Shown here: positions 7,812 through 10,260 of the stretch, in pieces | Position numbering within the stretch: the stretch's first letter is position 1 | Layout of the letters: every line of letters begins with the position of its first letter | Source of the DNA: Rhizobiales bacterium CCH10-E5 | GTDB taxonomy: Bacteria; Pseudomonadota; Alphaproteobacteria; Rhizobiales; Beijerinckiaceae | DNA: 10,260 nucleotides | Direction of reading: 5' to 3' | NCBI GenBank assembly: GCA_001556125.1 | Contig: LSIG01000202.1 | Location: 1-10,260, forward strand | Made by a program: the position numbers and the translations under genes | The notes under the pieces: model-generated | What the model saw: the letters and a program-made list of their open reading frames with translations, nothing else | Database searches by the model: none | What the model was told of the DNA's origin: nothing

Positions 7812-7816
7812 GGGAG

Positions 7817-7871
7817 CGGGGACGACCCCGGCGCGACGGCGCCTGTCTGGTCCGGCGTGGACGACCTCGCC
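7817..7871 (+). ncRNA. Guanidine-II (mini-ykkC) riboswitch
   Basis: There are two stem-loops with identical ACGA tetraloops. The first is CGGGG-ACGA-CCCCG (7817-7830). The second is GGCGTGG-ACGA-CCTCGCC (7854-7871), with one T-T mismatch in the stem. They are joined by a 23-base linker. Two short hairpins with ACGR loops in tandem define the guanidine-II class, in which each loop binds a guanidinium ion and the loops kiss through their CG bases. The element ends 21 bases before a gene with the full guanidinium site of Gdx/SugE. The Shine-Dalgarno GGAG (7882-7885) lies 10 bases past the second hairpin. Linker bases 7837-7842 (CGGCGC) are exactly complementary to 7885-7890, so free linker could mask the start region; that switching model is inference. 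Confidence 0.9.
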
Positions 7872-7892
7872 ATTTCGACGCGGAGCGCCGTC

Positions 7893-8207
7893 ATGGCCTG
7901 GCTCTATCTCTTCATCGCCGGTCTGTTCGAGGTCGGTTGGGCGATCGGCCTGAAATACACGCAGGGCTTCACCCGCCTCGTTCCCACCGTACTGACGCTC
8001 GCCAGCATGGCGGTCAGCCTCGGCCTGCTCGGGCTGGCGCTCAAAAGCCTCCCGGTCGGCACCGCCTATGCGGTCTGGACCGGCATCGGCACGGTCGGGA
8101 CGGCCATTCTCGGCATCGTCCTGCTCGGCGAGCCTGCGACGGCGCTGCGGCTCTCCTGCATCGGCCTCATCGTGGCGGGCATCGTCGGCCTCAAGCTCGT
8201 CGCCTGA
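7893..8207 (+). CDS. gdx: Guanidinium exporter of the SMR family (Gdx/SugE)
   Basis: A 104-residue inner-membrane protein with four helices that works as a dual-topology dimer, exchanging protons for guanidinium. The residues known to line the Gdx site are present at the usual numbers: Gly10, Glu13, Trp16, Ser42, Tyr59 and Trp62 (in [12 protein letters not shown]). It also has the C-terminal [13 protein letters not shown] helix. The length matches E. coli SugE (105). ATG 7893 is preceded by GGAG (7882-7885) at 7-base spacing. GTG 7857 opens the same frame further upstream, but lies inside the second riboswitch hairpin and would put a polar stretch ahead of helix 1. The riboswitch upstream supports guanidinium as substrate over quaternary ammonium drugs. 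Many databases call this gene sugE. Confidence 0.95.
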   Translation: MAWLYLFIAGLFEVGWAIGLKYTQGFTRLVPTVLTLASMAVSLGLLGLALKSLPVGTAYAVWTGIGTVGTAILGIVLLGEPATALRLSCIGLIVAGIVGLKLVA

Positions 8208-8217
8208 GCGCGCGGCA

Positions 8218-8388
8218 TCACTGCCGGCGCCACTCCGCCGGCCAGTAGCCGCCACGCTCAAGCGCGACGATGAGGACGATGACCGCGAGCGTTACCGCCA
8301 GCGTCATCAGCCGGGCGTTCCAGGGCGTGCCGCGGCCAATCAGCCAGATCAGCGTCAGGCCGATCATCAGGGGTATGATCATCTCCAT
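8218..8388 (-). CDS. Putative 56-residue membrane protein
   Basis: A short frame that starts at ATG 8388 and ends in TGA at 8220-8218. It encodes two hydrophobic segments, IIPLMIGLTLIWLI and LMTLAVTLAVIVLIVAL, separated by GRGTPWNAR, and a tail ERGGYWPAEWRRQ. The spaced helices, positive loop and Trp-rich amphipathic end look like a genuine small inner-membrane protein rather than a chance frame. It converges on gdx, with stops about 10 bases apart. The ribosome binding site is poor; ATG 8382 is another possible start. I do not recognise a family and assign no function. Confidence 0.5.
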   Translation of the reverse strand: MEMIIPLMIGLTLIWLIGRGTPWNARLMTLAVTLAVIVLIVALERGGYWPAEWRRQ

Positions 8389-8459
8389 GGCGGAAGCCTA
8401 GAGGAAGCGGCCGCGCCGCGAAACCCGGGCCACACCGCCGCCTGGGCGCCTCCGCGAGC

Positions 8460-8484
8460 GGAACACATGGCCGGCGCGCACGTT
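8460..8484 (+). promoter_or_regulatory. EcfG-type general stress promoter
   Basis: GGAAC (8460-8464), 16 bases, then CGTT (8481-8484) matches the GGAAC-N16/17-CGTT consensus of the alphaproteobacterial stress sigma factor EcfG (RpoE2). A second CGTT follows at 8485-8488. It lies about 80 bases before a YciF-like gene, a typical stress-regulon member. Confidence 0.72.
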
Positions 8485-8563
8485 CGTTCGACAGGAGCGG
8501 CGCATCCGGTGCCCGGCGGCGCCGCACGCTCTTTCCGACGATCCCGAACTGCAGGAGACCGCC

Positions 8564-9067
8564 ATGGGACTGTTTTCCAAGGACATCAAGACGATGGACG
8601 ACCTCTTCGTCCATCAGCTCCAGGACATCTATTACGCCGAGAAGCAGATCCATAAGGCGCTGCCGAAGATGATCGAGAAGGCCACGGATCCGACCCTCAA
8701 GCAGGGGCTGACGGCGCACCGCACCGAGACCGAAGGCCATATCGCCCGGCTCGAGCAGGTCTTCAAGCAGCATGGCGCCGAGATGAAGGCGGTCGACTGC
8801 CCGGCCATCGACGGCATCCTGAAGGAGGCCGACGAGGTCGTGGGCGAGGTCGCCGACAAGCAGGTGCTCGACGCCGCCATCGTCGCCGCCGCGCAGGCGG
8901 TCGAGCATTACGAGATCACGCGCTACGGCACGCTGACGGCCTGGGCCAAGCAGCTCGGCCGCGAGGACTGTGCCGCCCTGCTGCAGCAGAACCTCGACGA
9001 GGAACATGCTGCCGACGACAAGCTGACCAAGCTCGCCGAGACCGGGATCAACCGCAAGGCGGCCTGA
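8564..9067 (+). CDS. Ferritin-like DUF892 protein (YciE/YciF family)
   Basis: A 167-residue, all-helical protein of the DUF892 family with a ferritin-like four-helix fold. Landmarks in order: MDDLFVHQLQDIYYAEKQIH (residues 11-30), HRTETEGHIARLEQVFKQHG (52-71), the DCPAIDGILKEA turn (78-89), AVEHYEITRYGTL (112-124) and LDEEHAADDKLTKLAE (144-159). Glu26, Glu55/His59, Glu114/His115 and Glu147/His148 are candidate di-metal ligands by position. Its enzymatic role is not established; E. coli YciF is induced by stress. ATG 8564 has AGGAG (8553-8557) 6 bases upstream. The EcfG motif ahead and a strong hairpin behind make it a one-gene unit, probably induced in stationary phase or by osmotic or oxidative stress (inference). 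Confidence 0.93.
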   Translation: MGLFSKDIKTMDDLFVHQLQDIYYAEKQIHKALPKMIEKATDPTLKQGLTAHRTETEGHIARLEQVFKQHGAEMKAVDCPAIDGILKEADEVVGEVADKQVLDAAIVAAAQAVEHYEITRYGTLTAWAKQLGREDCAALLQQNLDEEHAADDKLTKLAETGINRKAA

Positions 9068-9091
9068 TCCGGCTCTTGCCGACCTCGGACG

Positions 9092-9121
9092 CGACCCGCG
9101 ACGGAACCCCGTCGCGGGTCG
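9092..9121 (+). terminator. Hairpin terminator after the DUF892 gene
   Basis: A 13-bp perfect stem, 9092-9104 with 9109-9121, has loop AACC and begins 25 bases after the stop. Only TT follows the stem, so the T tract is weak. It may act with other factors, or also block readthrough from the minus-strand small ORF. Confidence 0.65.
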
Positions 9122-9128
9122 TTCCGCG

Positions 9129-9272
9129 TCAGGTCGGATTGCCCGGATCGCCGGGCGGCACCTTCGGTGGCTTGTCTCCGAAGCGGCCGCGCGCCCAGTA
9201 GCCGGCCAAGGCGAGGCCGGGCGGGATCGACAGCAGCAGAAGCCAGGTCAGGCCGTTCAGCTCGCCGCTCAT
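9129..9272 (-). CDS. Putative 47-residue single-helix protein coupled to the LysR gene
   Basis: ATG 9272-9270 overlaps the LysR stop TGA 9271-9269 as ATGA, the usual sign of translational coupling. The product is MSGELNGLTWLLLLSIPPGL, then ALAGYWARGRFGDK and a Pro/Gly-rich tail PPKVPPGDPGNPT. One hydrophobic segment (about residues 8-24) is followed by basic residues, suggesting a membrane anchor with a cytosolic tail. There is no strong ribosome binding site apart from the coupling. I do not recognise a family. Its operon position suggests that it is expressed with the regulator. Confidence 0.55.
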   Translation of the reverse strand: MSGELNGLTWLLLLSIPPGLALAGYWARGRFGDKPPKVPPGDPGNPT

Positions 9273-10260
9273 GCCGCCGGAGCCTGCGAACCGTGCTCGC
9301 CGTCTGCATGGCGCGGCGACAGCGGGAACTCTCCTTCGATGAGCGGCTTCATCCGCCCGAGCTCACCCGCCATGTAGTCGAGGAAGAGGCGCACGCGGGG
9401 CGAATGGCGCAGATCCGGATGGGTCAGCAGCCAGAGATCGGCGCCGAGCCCGTCATCGGGCGGGGCCAGCCGCGTCAGAGCCGGCTTCCGGTCGGCGATG
9501 AAGCAGGGCAGGAAGCCAATGCCAATGCCGGCCTCGACGGCTTCCGCCTGTCCCAGCACCGTATTGACCTTGTAGACGATCCGCTCCGGCGCGACATGTT
9601 GCGCCAGATAGCGCACGGCCTTCAGCCCGGAGAAGCTGTCGCCCAGCGAGACCCAGGCGCGCTGCCAGAGGCTTTCGATGGCGACGGGCTCAGCGCCGGT
9701 GAAATCGACGGCCCGGCCATAAAGCGCCCAGGCGATCCGGGCCGCCTTCCGGCCGACCAGCGTCTCCGGCGGATTGTCGGTCGCGCGGATGGCGACATCG
9801 GCATCGCGCTTCGAGAGGTTCAGCGCCTGGTTGCTGAGCAGCACGTCGAGCCGGATGTCGGGGCACTGGCCGAGGAAACCGGCGAAGACGGGCGTCAGCA
9901 GGTCGACCAGCAGCGTGTCATTGGTGGTGACGCGCAGATCGCCCGCGGGCTTGATCTCCTGGCCGGCGAGCTTGAGGGCGAAGGCGCTGATGTCGCTGTC
10001 GACGCGCTCGGCGAGCTGCGCCATCTCATCGCCGGCCGGCGTCGCGACATAGCCGCTGCGATGGCGCTCGAAGAGCCTGACGCCGAGCGCCTGCTCGATC
10101 TGGCCGAGACGTCGGAACACGGTCGAATGGTTGAGGCCGAGCGCAGCGGCGGCAGCCGGGAGGGCGCGGCGCTCCGCGATCGCCTTGATCAGGCGGAAAT
10201 CGTCCCAGGCGAGGGTCTGCGGGCCGGTGCGCGGGCCGGCGGCGGAGGGGGACTTGGCGG
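9269..10260 (-). CDS. LysR-family transcriptional regulator (start outside window)
   Basis: About 329 residues are visible; the frame is open to the right edge, so the true start lies beyond it. The N-terminal winged helix-turn-helix reads LAWDDFRLIKAIAERRALPA, then AAAALGLNHSTVFRRLGQIE and QALGVRLFERHRSGYVATPA. The periplasmic-binding-like effector domain follows, with GDLRVTTNDTLLVDLLTPVF, the ADVAIRATDNPP motif and AGIGIGFLPCFIADRKP. A GTG at 10120 starts inside the recognition helix and is not the start. The tail after residue ~310 is short and variable. It belongs to the large group of LysR regulators with unknown effectors, and its target is probably a divergent gene to the right of the window. 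The stop overlaps the start of a 47-residue ORF. Confidence 0.93.
   Translation of the reverse strand, partial: AKSPSAAGPRTGPQTLAWDDFRLIKAIAERRALPAAAAALGLNHSTVFRRLGQIEQALGVRLFERHRSGYVATPAGDEMAQLAERVDSDISAFALKLAGQEIKPAGDLRVTTNDTLLVDLLTPVFAGFLGQCPDIRLDVLLSNQALNLSKRDADVAIRATDNPPETLVGRKAARIAWALYGRAVDFTGAEPVAIESLWQRAWVSLGDSFSGLKAVRYLAQHVAPERIVYKVNTVLGQAEAVEAGIGIGFLPCFIADRKPALTRLAPPDDGLGADLWLLTHPDLRHSPRVRLFLDYMAGELGRMKPLIEGEFPLSPRHADGEHGSQAPAA

Noticed and set aside
7774..7816. tRNA gene after the MerR regulator
   Set aside because: I checked because some relatives carry a tRNA here. No cloverleaf, T-loop GTTCGA or CCA-type end is visible.
7857..7892. gdx start at GTG 7857
   Set aside because: It lies within the second riboswitch hairpin and lacks a ribosome binding site. 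ATG 7893 gives the exact family length and residue numbering.
8223..8242. Terminator after gdx
   Set aside because: The 7-bp inverted repeat (GCCGGCG / CGCCGGC) has no T tract on the plus strand and lies in the coding end of the minus-strand small ORF; likely GC-rich chance.
1..10260. CRISPR array, insertion sequence, phage or defence system
   Set aside because: There are no regular repeat-spacer pattern, transposase motifs, terminal inverted repeats or known defence domains. The composition is even and the gene order is ordinary chromosomal.

Overview
The window is GC-rich chromosomal DNA from an alphaproteobacterium, most likely of the Hyphomicrobiales (Rhizobiales). The evidence is the gene order bamE / cytochrome bc1 chaperone / DUF177 (yceD-like) / plsX / fabH / ihfA / MerR regulator, the K+-independent type of H+-pyrophosphatase, and an EcfG-type stress promoter motif. 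A Bosea-like genus would fit, but that is only inference.

Layout. Positions 1-278 hold the 3' end of an (S)-ureidoglycine aminohydrolase gene (purine/allantoin nitrogen salvage). Positions 279-509 are a gap with no convincing promoter or RNA. hppA (510-2666) follows and ends in an intrinsic terminator. A second, long-stemmed terminator stops the opposing bamE gene (2829-3323, minus). bamE is divergent from a ubiquinol-cytochrome c chaperone gene (3466-3999), whose stop overlaps the start of DUF177/yceD (3999-4556). Next come plsX (4672-5763) and fabH (5774-6751, TTG start), which supply acyl-phosphate for phospholipid synthesis and start fatty acid chains. A structured gap leads to ihfA (6942-7256) and a MerR-type regulator (7306-7773).

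The most notable element is at 7817-7871: two hairpins, each closed by an ACGA tetraloop, directly upstream of a small multidrug resistance family gene (7893-8207) that keeps the guanidinium-binding residues of Gdx/SugE. Together they make a guanidine-II (mini-ykkC) riboswitch controlling a guanidinium exporter. A candidate promoter lies just before the first hairpin. The linker between the hairpins can pair with the bases around the ribosome binding site, which suggests a translational switch.

The last part is accessory. It holds a 56-codon two-helix membrane ORF on the minus strand (8218-8388), and a DUF892/YciF ferritin-like stress protein (8564-9067) preceded by a near-perfect EcfG promoter (GGAAC-N16-CGTT) and followed by a long hairpin. 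A 47-codon membrane-anchored ORF (9129-9272, minus) starts inside the stop codon of a LysR-type regulator (9269 to the right edge, minus, start outside the window). Neither small ORF has a known function.
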